Positions 6,353-14,341 of a stretch of DNA of 17,254 nt are shown here, piece after piece. The stretch is from the NCBI GenBank assembly GCA_029051835.1, contig JAIDKJ010000247.1, positions 1 to 17,254 on the forward strand, written 5' to 3'. The notes beneath the pieces are model-generated. The model made no database searches and was not told the origin of the DNA. It worked only from the letters and a program-made list of their open reading frames with translations. A program made the translations under genes and the position numbers. This DNA is from Paramuribaculum sp. (lineage in GTDB: Bacteria; Bacteroidota; Bacteroidia; Bacteroidales; Muribaculaceae). Within the stretch, counting starts at the first letter, position 1. Each line of letters opens with the position of its first letter.

Positions 6353-8419
6353 TTAGAATTCTACCGAATTGTAGCGCACCACCCAGGGAAGGGTCTTCAC
6401 CTGTACGTCGAGATACACGTCGCTCTCCTCGTCGGGGGTGTCGGGAGTCTGCGGGTCGGGATCGTTTTCCGTGCGGCGCGGATGGCCTATGCGGCGTATC
6501 TTGTCGACCGATATCTTGTAGACGTTGTTGCGCACCACAGCAAACTCCATCGGACCCATCACGCCCGGGATATTGTTGTCGTTGTGGCGGTTCCAGTAGT
6601 AATAGTAGCAGAAGTAGCCTTTGTAGGGAGTGGTCTGGCCGGCGCCGAGATATTCGTCGGTAGCCCACTGGTAGATGGTGATACCGGCGTCGACAGCGGC
6701 CTTCTTGAACTCCAGGAACTGGGCATAGCCATTCTCGCCCACTTCCTGGCCTCCGCCGGCAGTCTGCCATGCGGTGTAGTACTTAGCCACCGAATGTGCA
6801 TATCCCTTGTCGGTATTTGGACGGAGCACGGCGTTGTTGAGCACATCGCCGGGGGCGGTGGCATTGGCAGCCGCTATCACGGCCGTAAACTTCACGTAGA
6901 GCACATTGTCAAACATGTAGAGGATCGGGTGGTCGAGCTTGGCTCCGGGAGTATTCTTGTCGACCTTGTTGCCATCGGCGTCAACATAATAGTTCTCGTC
7001 GATAGCGTCCTTAAGATTGGTCGGAGTATTGGCTGTGTTGCAGAGCATGCCCTTGAACACGATGCCGGTCGACAGCGACACCTTCTGCTGGTTGATGCCG
7101 GGAATGGTGTTTTCAGTCACATAGCGCCAGATCTTGTACTGGCCGCTGGCGTCGCTCACTCCCCTGCTGATCACTTCCGACGGCGTGGCGCGATACCACT
7201 GGTCGCGTGCGGCCAGATCTATCTTCCAGTCCTCTTTGCTCTCGCCCGAGCCGAAGCAGAAGTTATAATATTTCGAATAGCCGTCGCCGTTTTCGCCGAT
7301 ACCGGTCTTCACCTCGTCGCCATCATGATGCACGCACTTGAGATCGGCAGCGTAGTCTACGACATAGTTGGCCGGCAGATCACGTCCGCAGAGCATGTAT
7401 CCGTCGCCCGAAGCATGTCCGTTGTTGCTGACGCGCTGCAGATAGTAGAAATGCTTGCTCATATTGACGAGATTCATGCGTATGAGTTTCACGTCGAGTG
7501 TGTTTCCACCCTGACCGTATACACCCACATGATATGTGAAGTCATTGCCCGAGCCGTCCTTGAAGTCAAGACGCGCCACCGAACGCTGGAGCTGTACCGG
7601 GCCGCCGGTCATGTTGACCGCCGAGGCAGAATTGTCGATCTTGTCGCCTTCGGTATTGAGCTTTGACATTTCGAAGGGATTCTCCTCATCCGTAAACGGC
7701 AGCCAGTCTTTGATGCTTTTGGGTATACGGGCTGTGGTCACGCTCGCGTTGCTCATCGGCAGTCCCGACGCAGCGTCGAGCACCGAAGTGTTCTTGTTGT
7801 CGGCATCGGTGAGGCTGCCGTTGTCCGACGAGCGCTCAGCCACCTCGCAGTGGAAGTCGGTCCAGTCGGTGCTGCCCACGGCGTCGTCGCCCATGGCCTT
7901 GAACGAGTCGAGCAGATCCTGCGGATAGTTGGCAAACACATATATGTTCACGCTGTTGTCCATAAGTATGCCCGTTTCCTCATCGGCATTCTTGGCATAA
8001 TATGCATTGATATGCGAGGCCGAGATCGAAGCGAGTATGCTTGCACTTATACCGTCGGCATTCGGTGTGATCGAACCGTTGCCCGACGGCGAAGCCGTGG
8101 CACCTCCGCCTGTCGATATGCCGCCCTGCGATGCGGTGGCGTAGGCTATGAAGCCGTTGCTCTTGTCGGTGAGCACTATCAGTGCGCGGTGGATGCGGTT
8201 CTCTTCCGTGCGGCCGGTTTCCTCGCCGCCGGTCGAACCGTTGTCGGTGGTGGCCGAACGCGAACCGTTGTCTATTGGCAGCTGCACGCCCATGCCGAAC
8301 CATGCATAGCTGTCGGCAGGCATTTCGTTATTGCCCGGATTCATACCCGGAGTGTCGTCGCTGCACGCAGCCATCATGGCAGCCGTGCAAAGACCGATAA
8401 GTGTGTGGTATAATTTCAT
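6353..8419 (-). CDS. Mfa1-like major fimbrillin (type V pilus)
   Basis: A 688-residue lipoprotein precursor, the likely pilus shaft subunit. I chose the ATG at 8419 (MKLYHTLIGL) because it begins a clean lipoprotein signal with lipobox MAAC (Cys19) and Ser-Asp-Asp. The frame runs upstream to 8518, but that part crosses a strong hairpin and has no signal-peptide character. After a Gly/Asn/Asp linker come VQLPI and GSRS (52-55), the expected region for Arg-specific maturation. The C-terminal part carries RNNVYKISVDKIRRIG (from about residue 630), an Asp/Pro-rich spacer, and the last strand VQVKTLPWVVRYNSVEF, as in Mfa1-type fimbrillin C-terminal domains, which supply the donor strand in polymerisation. 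It is longer than P. gingivalis Mfa1 (about 560 residues). Its 150-base leader is unique in the operon. Confidence 0.85.
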   Translation of the reverse strand: MKLYHTLIGLCTAAMMAACSDDTPGMNPGNNEMPADSYAWFGMGVQLPIDNGSRSATTDNGSTGGEETGRTEENRIHRALIVLTDKSNGFIAYATASQGGISTGGGATASPSGNGSITPNADGISASILASISASHINAYYAKNADEETGILMDNSVNIYVFANYPQDLLDSFKAMGDDAVGSTDWTDFHCEVAERSSDNGSLTDADNKNTSVLDAASGLPMSNASVTTARIPKSIKDWLPFTDEENPFEMSKLNTEGDKIDNSASAVNMTGGPVQLQRSVARLDFKDGSGNDFTYHVGVYGQGGNTLDVKLIRMNLVNMSKHFYYLQRVSNNGHASGDGYMLCGRDLPANYVVDYAADLKCVHHDGDEVKTGIGENGDGYSKYYNFCFGSGESKEDWKIDLAARDQWYRATPSEVISRGVSDASGQYKIWRYVTENTIPGINQQKVSLSTGIVFKGMLCNTANTPTNLKDAIDENYYVDADGNKVDKNTPGAKLDHPILYMFDNVLYVKFTAVIAAANATAPGDVLNNAVLRPNTDKGYAHSVAKYYTAWQTAGGGQEVGENGYAQFLEFKKAAVDAGITIYQWATDEYLGAGQTTPYKGYFCYYYYWNRHNDNNIPGVMGPMEFAVVRNNVYKISVDKIRRIGHPRRTENDPDPQTPDTPDEESDVYLDVQVKTLPWVVRYNSVEF

Positions 8420-8472
8420 ATTTGCTTGAGTTTTTTCGATGGTTGGTCTATATCTTTTGCCGGAGTTCCCCG

Positions 8473-8534
8473 GGTGGCGTTCCTGACCGGCTGCAGGCCG
8501 GCTCCCTGAAAACGCCACCGGAGGGAAACAGGGA
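8473..8534 (-). promoter_or_regulatory. Nested hairpin in the leader of the major fimbrillin gene
   Basis: In the 150-base gap before the fimbrillin start, GGTGGCGTT (8473-8481) pairs with AACGCCACC (8511-8519), enclosing CCGGC (8487-8491) paired with GCCGG (8497-8501). A competing pair joins TCCCTG (8503-8508) with CAGGGA (8529-8534); it crosses the main stem, so the two are mutually exclusive or form a pseudoknot. No T-run follows on the minus strand and no internal TAnnTTTG was seen. The likely role is mRNA processing or stability, or attenuation, setting the major-subunit level against the genes around it. Confidence 0.65.
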
Positions 8535-8569
8535 CTATGTTTTTGTCATTTCGTTGCTATGGGCTATGG

Positions 8570-9985
8570 TCATTCCATCACCTCCTTGAGCTGCTCCAGA
8601 GCTGCCGGAGCGTCGGCCACCTTCATGCGGGCGGCGCGCTGGAAGTAGCGGCCTGCCGCGTCATAGTCGCCCCCAAGAGCGTGGTAAACGCCACGGGCGT
8701 ATGTAGCCTCGGCACCCTCGCCCGCACAGTCGAGATAGCGCTTGGCGCCCACCATGTCGCCGCGCATCATCGCCGCGTTGGCGGCGTTGAGGTTGGCCAC
8801 TTCCGATTCGGGGAACATGCGCACTGCGGTTTCAAACAGCTCGTTGTATTCGGCCGATCCGGGCTCGAGCGAGCGCGCAGCTACGAAGAATTCCTGAAGC
8901 GACAGGTTCTGCGGACGTGTGCGCGACATCTGTATGATTTCGTTGACATCGCTGAAAGCGCGCACGCGGTATTCTATGCGGTAGTCAGAGTGACGGAGCG
9001 CCGGATAGACGTTGGCCAGCAGGAAGCGGTAGGCATCGGGGAAGTCGCGCTGCAGCTTGCTGTTTTTGGCGTCAGGCTCCATGTCGCTGTCGATAAGAGC
9101 TATGATGGCCAGCTTGTCGGCCATGTTGCTCTTCACCATGTAGGCGCGCAGACCGCCCCAGTCCTCGGGATCATACGATGTCTGTATGAAGTCGGGCGAG
9201 AAGTGGTAGAGCTTTTCGACGTAGGTCTTCAGAGCGGCCGTACGTCCCTTTGCCAGACGCACATTGTTGTTCCACGGTCCTTCAGGCGACGCGAATCCCT
9301 TGATCGACAAGGCTGTGATCTCCACGTCCTTGTCGTTGATCACGGTGTCGATCGTGGCGCGTATCTTGGCCAGCTCGCCCTGATTGCCGCGATAGTCGGG
9401 GTAGATCAACGTCTGGTGGACGGGGAAGTCGATAAAGGCCTGACCCTTCAGCTCGCGTATCTTCACGGCCTCGGCAGCGGGAGCGATCCAGTTGAAAACC
9501 GGCTCGGATTTCTTCGGTTCGAGATTGACGCGTCCGAGCGGCACTATCTCGCGGCCCAGATCGTCGGAGCAGCATCCCTTGGTTTCGTAGCGCACATATA
9601 TCTCCGCGCCGCCCATCCATTTCTGATAGGGGAGCTGAACGGCCAGAGGCAATGACTTCACGTCGGCGCCGGAGCGCACCAGAGCCACGCCCTCGCGCTT
9701 CTCCAGATCGTGGCGAAGAGCCTGATAGTAGCGGTTGCGGCCGGCTATCACTGTCGTACCCAGTTCTATGGAGTCGTTGCCGTTGCGGATCACCGGGGTC
9801 ACCCACAGCTCGCGGTTAGAGCCGTCGACGCGCCCCAGAGGCACCTCGCCGTTGATATTAAGTGTATTGTCGGTGCGTTCGACGCCGATATTTTTCAGCT
9901 TTGTGGCTGCAGCCGTCTGCGCCGATGCGAGCGCCGACACTGCGCCGGCACCCATAATGAGCGATATAAGTATTTTCTTCATCAT
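8570..9985 (-). CDS. DUF3868 protein with OmpA-like and TPR-like parts, pilus-associated
   Basis: A 471-residue exported protein starting 18 bases after the DUF3575 stop (MMKK, either Met possible). A signal peptide ends around Ala-Ser-Ala-Gln (residues 20-23). Residues about 30-160 form the DUF3868-type beta domain, with a KGCC motif at 136-139. Residues about 175-285 look OmpA-like: IKGFASPEG (228-236) and NVRLAKGRTAALKTYV (241-256) resemble the peptidoglycan-binding helix region. Residues about 375-455 form short helical repeats of TPR type. In Bacteroidales, DUF3868 and DUF3575 genes accompany Mfa-type fimbriae. I infer a periplasmic partner that ties the barrel protein to the cell wall or helps pilus assembly. 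No biochemical role is known to me. Confidence 0.8.
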   Translation of the reverse strand: MMKKILISLIMGAGAVSALASAQTAAATKLKNIGVERTDNTLNINGEVPLGRVDGSNRELWVTPVIRNGNDSIELGTTVIAGRNRYYQALRHDLEKREGVALVRSGADVKSLPLAVQLPYQKWMGGAEIYVRYETKGCCSDDLGREIVPLGRVNLEPKKSEPVFNWIAPAAEAVKIRELKGQAFIDFPVHQTLIYPDYRGNQGELAKIRATIDTVINDKDVEITALSIKGFASPEGPWNNNVRLAKGRTAALKTYVEKLYHFSPDFIQTSYDPEDWGGLRAYMVKSNMADKLAIIALIDSDMEPDAKNSKLQRDFPDAYRFLLANVYPALRHSDYRIEYRVRAFSDVNEIIQMSRTRPQNLSLQEFFVAARSLEPGSAEYNELFETAVRMFPESEVANLNAANAAMMRGDMVGAKRYLDCAGEGAEATYARGVYHALGGDYDAAGRYFQRAARMKVADAPAALEQLKEVME

Positions 9986-10003
9986 CGTGGTCGGTTGGGG
10001 AGG

Positions 10004-10594
10004 TTAGAATACGTGTACGAGATTCACAGCCACCTTGGTGGGTCCGAAATAGTTGTGACTGCGGTCTTTGGCGAGCTTCGTACCGCACTTGGCACACGGA
10101 TATACATCATACTTCGTGTAGATCCAGCCTATGCCGAGCTCGGCCTCGAGGTTCCAGTGACGGCCGAGGATCCACGAATAGCCGTAGGCCACGCCCAGAC
10201 CGCCATACCATCCCTGATAACGACGGTCCTTCAGGTTGCGGAAATCTGTGCCGAGCATCTTGAAGTCAAGATCGATATTGCCGACATTGTACTGGCCGCC
10301 AAGTGCATGAGCCGCCACGAAATGGCCCTGCAGTTCCTGACAGAACCAGTAGCGCAGTTCGGGCTGCACCATCCAGTGTTTCCACTTATGGGAATTGACC
10401 GTCCATGCATTGAGATTTCCGGAAAGGTCGAACGACCACTTCGGAGCCAACGCCACCTCGCCGCCCAGATTCACCGTCAGCGCAGCATCATAGAGTATGT
10501 TGGTCTTTAATGCCAGATCCCTCGCCTGGATCTCCATGGATCCGGCAAAGAGCATGGCCAGTGCCAGCAGGCTGCTTTTCAAAAGTATTTTCAT
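10004..10594 (-). CDS. DUF3575 outer-membrane beta-barrel protein, first gene of pilus operon
   Basis: A 196-residue protein with a signal peptide ending near Ile-Gln-Ala-Arg (22-25). The rest consists of alternating aromatic strands and turns and ends in VNLVHVF, with the terminal Phe typical of outer-membrane barrels. Its size suits an eight-stranded barrel. The motif YPCAKCG (165-171) places a Cys-X2-Cys in a late loop, as in other DUF3575 members I recall. It is the promoter-proximal gene of the fimbrial operon and probably sits in the outer membrane with the DUF3868 protein. Whether it is a pilus secretion, anchoring or regulatory component cannot be told. The start MKILLKSS is supported by the signal peptide. 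Confidence 0.8.
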   Translation of the reverse strand: MKILLKSSLLALAMLFAGSMEIQARDLALKTNILYDAALTVNLGGEVALAPKWSFDLSGNLNAWTVNSHKWKHWMVQPELRYWFCQELQGHFVAAHALGGQYNVGNIDLDFKMLGTDFRNLKDRRYQGWYGGLGVAYGYSWILGRHWNLEAELGIGWIYTKYDVYPCAKCGTKLAKDRSHNYFGPTKVAVNLVHVF

Positions 10595-10765
10595 TTATAT
10601 TACCTGTTTTATTTGACTAATAAACATTTATGACAATAATTAGATCTGGCTTGTAACACAACTAAACCTTACGGCAGACATCAGAGAGATGCTTTGCCGA
10701 TATGTAGACAGCATTCCGCTCACCGTTGTTCACGGATACTGCCGGTGCTTTCCATATTTTCCATC

Positions 10766-10790
10766 CATGCTTTGCATTGCTTATAGCATG
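10766..10790 (-). promoter_or_regulatory. Stem-loop near predicted 5' end of pilus mRNA
   Basis: CATGCT (10766-10771) pairs with AGCATG (10785-10790) around a 13-base loop. If transcription starts near 10803, this stem would lie about 13 bases from the 5' end of the leader, a place where hairpins often protect mRNA. The stem is only 6 bp, so support is modest. Confidence 0.35.
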
Positions 10791-10809
10791 TGTACACCTG
10801 TTTGCAAGG

Positions 10810-10848
10810 CAAAATTAACGATAAAATACCTAAAAATCACCCCCCCCC
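10810..10848 (-). promoter_or_regulatory. Predicted pilus-operon promoter with adjoining C9 tract
   Basis: On the minus strand TAATTTTG (10817 down to 10810) matches the -7 consensus TAnnTTTG exactly. Twenty bases upstream the -33 position reads GTG (10840-10838), two of three matches to TTG. A run of nine C on the plus strand (10840-10848, G9 on the transcribed side) begins at that -33 triplet. The predicted start near 10803 leaves a leader of about 208 bases before the DUF3575 gene. A second, poorer AT-rich stretch lies at about 10615-10645 but lacks a consensus -7 box. Confidence 0.5.
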
Positions 10849-10944
10849 GTTAATATTTGTTAACGTGTTTTATTCCCTGTTATCGCGAAAATTTAACCGC
10901 CTACATATCTGACCGATAACCCGACCCGACACTATTCCTCGCAA

Positions 10945-10991
10945 AAACAAAAAAATCGGGGCACTGTACCTCAATGCGATACAGTACCCCG
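10945..10991 (-). terminator. Intrinsic terminator of the tricorn-type protease gene
   Basis: CGGGG-C-ACTGTA (10957-10968) pairs with TACAGT-A-CCCCG (10980-10991), a 12-position stem with one mismatch and an 11-base loop. Reading the minus strand, a run of seven T follows at once (complement of 10949-10955). It lies 26 bases past the protease stop and insulates the pilus operon from read-through. Confidence 0.9.
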
Positions 10992-11016
10992 AACGATGTC
11001 AAAACGTCGGCGATGA

Positions 11017-14000
11017 TTACATCAGCGACTTCACAGCAGCCTCAAGCTGACGGTCGTCGCCGCTGAGCTGCTGCTCGGGAGTGTTATATATAAGTATGTC
11101 GGGATTGAGATCGAGATTCTCAAGATAGCGTCCCTGCATATCCTTGCAGCCCACCTGCGGGATGCCGAACACCAGCGACGGGTCGATCTGCGACTCCCAC
11201 CATACGGCGGTCATGGTGCCGGGCACAGGTGTTCCGACAAGCTTGCCGATGCCGAGAGTCTTGTAGACCCAGGGGAAACCGTGGGCGTTGGAGTAGTTGT
11301 CCTCACAAACAAGCACACACGAAGGCTTGAGCCACTTGTTGAACGGATCCGAGCCGATATACTGTCCGCGGGGAGCGAACTCGGCATACTGCTTGCCGCT
11401 GAGAAGCGTAGCAAGATCGTCGTGGAGCCATCCGCCGCCGTTGTGGCGCGTGTCGATCACCACGGCGTCGCAGTCGCGGTAGCGTCCGAGCAGATCGGAG
11501 TAGACGGTGCGGAAGCTGGGGCTGTCCATGCCTTTGACATGGATGTAGCCGATACGTCCGCCCGACAGACGCTCCGTGGCCATGCGGTTGCGCTCCACCC
11601 AGCGGTTGTAGAGCAGATCGTTGAGCCGGCCGGCGCTCACAGGCTTCACCACCTGCTCCTCGCGCCGTCCTTCGGGAGTCACGATGCCGAGAGTCACCTT
11701 CTTGCCCGCCTTGCCGGCAAGGAGAGGATAATAGTCGGCGCCGGCGGCTATCTTATGGCCGTCGATGCTCTCTATGACAGTGCCGGGGACCACCTTGTTG
11801 CCGGCCGTAGCGAGCGGACCGCGGGCCACCACCTCGGTCACCTTCAGGCCGTCGCCGGAGTAATCCTCGTCGAAGAAGGCTCCGAGCGAGGCTGTGGGCT
11901 GAGCCGATCCATAGGCATAATAGCGCGCGCCGGTGTGCGATCCGTTGAGCTCGCCGAGCATCTCGGAGAGCAGCTGCGCGAAGTCGTAGTTGTTGTCGAT
12001 ATGGTCGAGGAAACGTCCATAAGCCTCCTGATAGCCTTTCCAGTCCACTCCGTGGATCGCCGGATCATAGAACTTATCGTTGACCTGACGCCATGCATGG
12101 TTGAAGATATACTGACGCTCCAGCGCCGGACGATAGTTGAAGTCGGCCTCAAAGGCGATATCCTTGGTCTTGCCGTCGCTGAGATTCACCTCGGTCAGAC
12201 CTCCGCGGCGCACCACATATACCTTGTTGTCATCCTTGCCGGGATTCATGAAGCCGCCGACACCTTTGGCGAGTTTGCGCACGGTGCCCTCCTTGAGATC
12301 GCGTTCCCAGAGGTCATATCCATCCTCAAAAGCGGCGCAATAGTAAAGTTTGTCGCCTTTCTTCGAGAGGTGGGCGTCGCCCATGCGCGAGGAGTTGCCG
12401 GTAAGGCGCGCCACGCGGTCGCGGCGGCCGTCAAGGTCAAATTTAAGGATTTCGGCTTTCTCGTCTTTCTTGCCGTCCTCTTTCTTCTTGCCTTTTTTGT
12501 CCTTCTTATCCTTTTTGTCGCCCTTGGCGTCGCTGTCCGATTTCTCTTTCGAGTCTTTTTCTGCCTCTTCGAGCAGCGCAAGCTCCTCCTTCGACAGACG
12601 GAAGCGATCCCATGCTTCAGGATCGAAGAACATTATATAGGTGTCGCTTTCCGAACCCCAGCTGCCATGACTGCGGTAGCCGGCGCGGTCGCTCTCCCAT
12701 ATCATGGCCTTGCCTCCGAGCACCCATTTGGCATTGCCGTCGCTATAGCCGCTCTCCGTAAGATTGGTCACCTCGCCCGAGCCGTCGGCCTTCACGAGAG
12801 CCACATCCTTGTTGTTCCAGCCGCCATGACCTATATAGTCAACAAGGAACCAGCGGCTGTCGGGACTCCACCGGTATGTAACGTCGCCGTCGGAATAAGA
12901 GTAGTTGTATTTGCCGTCGAGCACCGTGCGCACTTTCTTATCTGCCAGATTGATCACACACAGCTCGGTGCGGTCGCGCAGGAAAGCCACCTCCTTGCCG
13001 TCGGGCGAATAGGCCGGCTGGAACGAAGTGCGGCCGTCGGCCACCAGAGGCTCCTCTTCGATTTCGGTAGCGTAGGTAAACTGTTTCTCCTCCGGACGCT
13101 TGATTGTGCTGCGGTATATACCCCATGTATCGCCGCGCTCGGCAGCATACACGATGCTTCGGCCGTCGGCGCTGAAGCTCAGACTACGCTCCTGCTGGGG
13201 AGTGTCAGTAATGCGCCGGGTGGTGGCGTATTCGATCGAGGTCACGTAGACATCGCCGTGGAGTATAAAAGCCACCTCCTTGCCCGAAGGCGACACCGCC
13301 AGATCGGTCGCACCGCTGCGGCGCACCTGTGCCACGAGCGGCTTTTCGTTATAGTCGGCCGCGATAGCCACCTTCACTTTCGATGGCGCAGCACCCTCCT
13401 TGACGGTCCACAGCTCGCCGTCGTAGCTGTAGCAGAGCGTGCCGTCGGAAGCCATCGACAGAGAGCGCACCGGATGCTTGGCATGATCGGTGATGCGCTT
13501 CACATCCGACGATCCCGGAGTGGCTTTGTAGACATTGAACGAACCGCCGTCGCGCTCGCTCAGGAAATAATACGAACGGCCGTCGGGGGTCCACACCGCG
13601 TTGCGGTCCTCGCCTGTCGACGTGGTAAGCTTGCGGAAGCCGCTGCGGCCGTTGTGGTCGGCGCGCCAAATATCGCGGGTGATCGACGACGTGTGGTGCT
13701 TGCGGAGAGGATCCTCATAGCCCTTTTTGTCGGTATAGAGTATGCTGCCGTCGACCGGATTGACCGAAATATGCTCCATGGCGAGCGAAGTGTACATCTG
13801 CGGACGCCCGCCCTTGACGCTCACCTTGTAGGTCTGCGGGAAGAGCGACGAAGGGAACTGTATGTCGGACTGCGCCGGCATCACCGCCGCGCTGAACAGC
13901 AGAGTGTCGGGCGTCAGGAAAGCAACCGGGGTTTCAGCCGCCGAATGAGTGGTGAGCTTCACCGGCTGGCCGCCTGCGGCCGGCACTATGAACACATCCA

Positions 14001-14262
14001 TCGAACCGTCGCGATCGCTGGCGAATGCAATCGAACGGCCATCGGGACTCCACACCGGAGCCGTATCGTAGGCAGGATTGGTAGTGATCTGCCGGGCCTG
14101 GCCGCCACCGGCGCTGACCGTGAATATATCACCCCGATAAGTGAACGCTATGGTCCGGCCATCGGGCGATATAGCCGGATTGCGCAGCCACAACGGCGCT
14201 TCGGAAGCACCGGCTGCTGCTGTCGCCGCGAGCATTGCGGCCGCCAAAAATACTTTTTTCAT
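11017..14262 (-). CDS. Exported tricorn-type S41 protease
   Basis: A 1081-residue protease like archaeal tricorn (about 1071 residues). The start at 14262 (MKKVFLAAAML) begins a signal peptide ending near Ala-Gly-Ala-Ser; the frame extends upstream to 14442, but that part overlaps divergent ruvX. Residues about 25-300 and 305-560 contain TolB/PD40-like propeller repeats (SPDGRTIAF, SPDGRSIAF, SADGRSIVY, SPDGKEVAF, SPDSRW). A Lys/Asp/Glu-rich insert spans about 568-603. A C1-like helical part, a PDZ domain (about 805-875) and the S41 core (DTRHNGGG) follow. Ser775-His776, Ser991 and Glu1048 have nearly the spacing of tricorn Ser745-His746, Ser965 and Glu1023. The signal peptide suggests a periplasmic role in breaking down peptides. 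A separate promoter and terminator make it a single-gene unit. Confidence 0.9.
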   Translation of the reverse strand: MKKVFLAAAMLAATAAAGASEAPLWLRNPAISPDGRTIAFTYRGDIFTVSAGGGQARQITTNPAYDTAPVWSPDGRSIAFASDRDGSMDVFIVPAAGGQPVKLTTHSAAETPVAFLTPDTLLFSAAVMPAQSDIQFPSSLFPQTYKVSVKGGRPQMYTSLAMEHISVNPVDGSILYTDKKGYEDPLRKHHTSSITRDIWRADHNGRSGFRKLTTSTGEDRNAVWTPDGRSYYFLSERDGGSFNVYKATPGSSDVKRITDHAKHPVRSLSMASDGTLCYSYDGELWTVKEGAAPSKVKVAIAADYNEKPLVAQVRRSGATDLAVSPSGKEVAFILHGDVYVTSIEYATTRRITDTPQQERSLSFSADGRSIVYAAERGDTWGIYRSTIKRPEEKQFTYATEIEEEPLVADGRTSFQPAYSPDGKEVAFLRDRTELCVINLADKKVRTVLDGKYNYSYSDGDVTYRWSPDSRWFLVDYIGHGGWNNKDVALVKADGSGEVTNLTESGYSDGNAKWVLGGKAMIWESDRAGYRSHGSWGSESDTYIMFFDPEAWDRFRLSKEELALLEEAEKDSKEKSDSDAKGDKKDKKDKKGKKKEDGKKDEKAEILKFDLDGRRDRVARLTGNSSRMGDAHLSKKGDKLYYCAAFEDGYDLWERDLKEGTVRKLAKGVGGFMNPGKDDNKVYVVRRGGLTEVNLSDGKTKDIAFEADFNYRPALERQYIFNHAWRQVNDKFYDPAIHGVDWKGYQEAYGRFLDHIDNNYDFAQLLSEMLGELNGSHTGARYYAYGSAQPTASLGAFFDEDYSGDGLKVTEVVARGPLATAGNKVVPGTVIESIDGHKIAAGADYYPLLAGKAGKKVTLGIVTPEGRREEQVVKPVSAGRLNDLLYNRWVERNRMATERLSGGRIGYIHVKGMDSPSFRTVYSDLLGRYRDCDAVVIDTRHNGGGWLHDDLATLLSGKQYAEFAPRGQYIGSDPFNKWLKPSCVLVCEDNYSNAHGFPWVYKTLGIGKLVGTPVPGTMTAVWWESQIDPSLVFGIPQVGCKDMQGRYLENLDLNPDILIYNTPEQQLSGDDRQLEAAVKSLM

Positions 14263-14294
14263 CTTGCTGTGGATGTTATGATTGATTCTGCCTG

Positions 14295-14302
14295 CAAATA
14301 TA
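14295..14302 (-). promoter_or_regulatory. Predicted -7 box of the tricorn-type protease gene
   Basis: TATATTTG on the minus strand (14302 down to 14295) matches TAnnTTTG. It would start transcription near 14288, about 25 bases before the protease ATG. No clear TTG was found at -33. Confidence 0.5.
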
Positions 14303-14326
14303 GATAAAAAAGAGAGATTTTTTATG

Positions 14327-14334
14327 TAACTTTG
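14327..14334 (+). promoter_or_regulatory. Predicted -7 box of ruvX, next to its ATG
   Basis: TAACTTTG matches TAnnTTTG and ends seven bases before the ruvX ATG at 14342. A start about seven bases downstream would fall on or beside the ATG, implying a leaderless or nearly leaderless mRNA. No -33 TTG is seen at normal spacing. Confidence 0.5.
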
Positions 14335-14341
14335 CAGCAAA

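Noticed and set aside
5383..6663. 426-codon plus-strand open frame
   Set aside because: It spans the anchor gene and the end of the fimbrillin gene in antisense. It is a shadow of GC-rich codon usage.
8420..8518. N-terminal extension of the major fimbrillin to an ATG at 8518
   Set aside because: The extension crosses the leader hairpin and would bury the lipoprotein signal peptide 33 residues inside the protein.
10814..10865. Invertible pilus promoter flanked by inverted repeats
   Set aside because: Short CGTTAA-type inverted copies occur at 10814-10820, 10848-10854 and 10859-10865, but they are only 6-7 bases, AT-rich, and do not bracket the -7 box symmetrically. No recombinase gene is nearby.
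11281..14307. 1008-codon open frame on the plus strand
   Set aside because: It lies antisense to the tricorn-type protease over its whole length. The translation is a composition-driven His/Val/Ala/Arg-rich sequence without domain motifs, while the minus strand carries full catalytic motifs.
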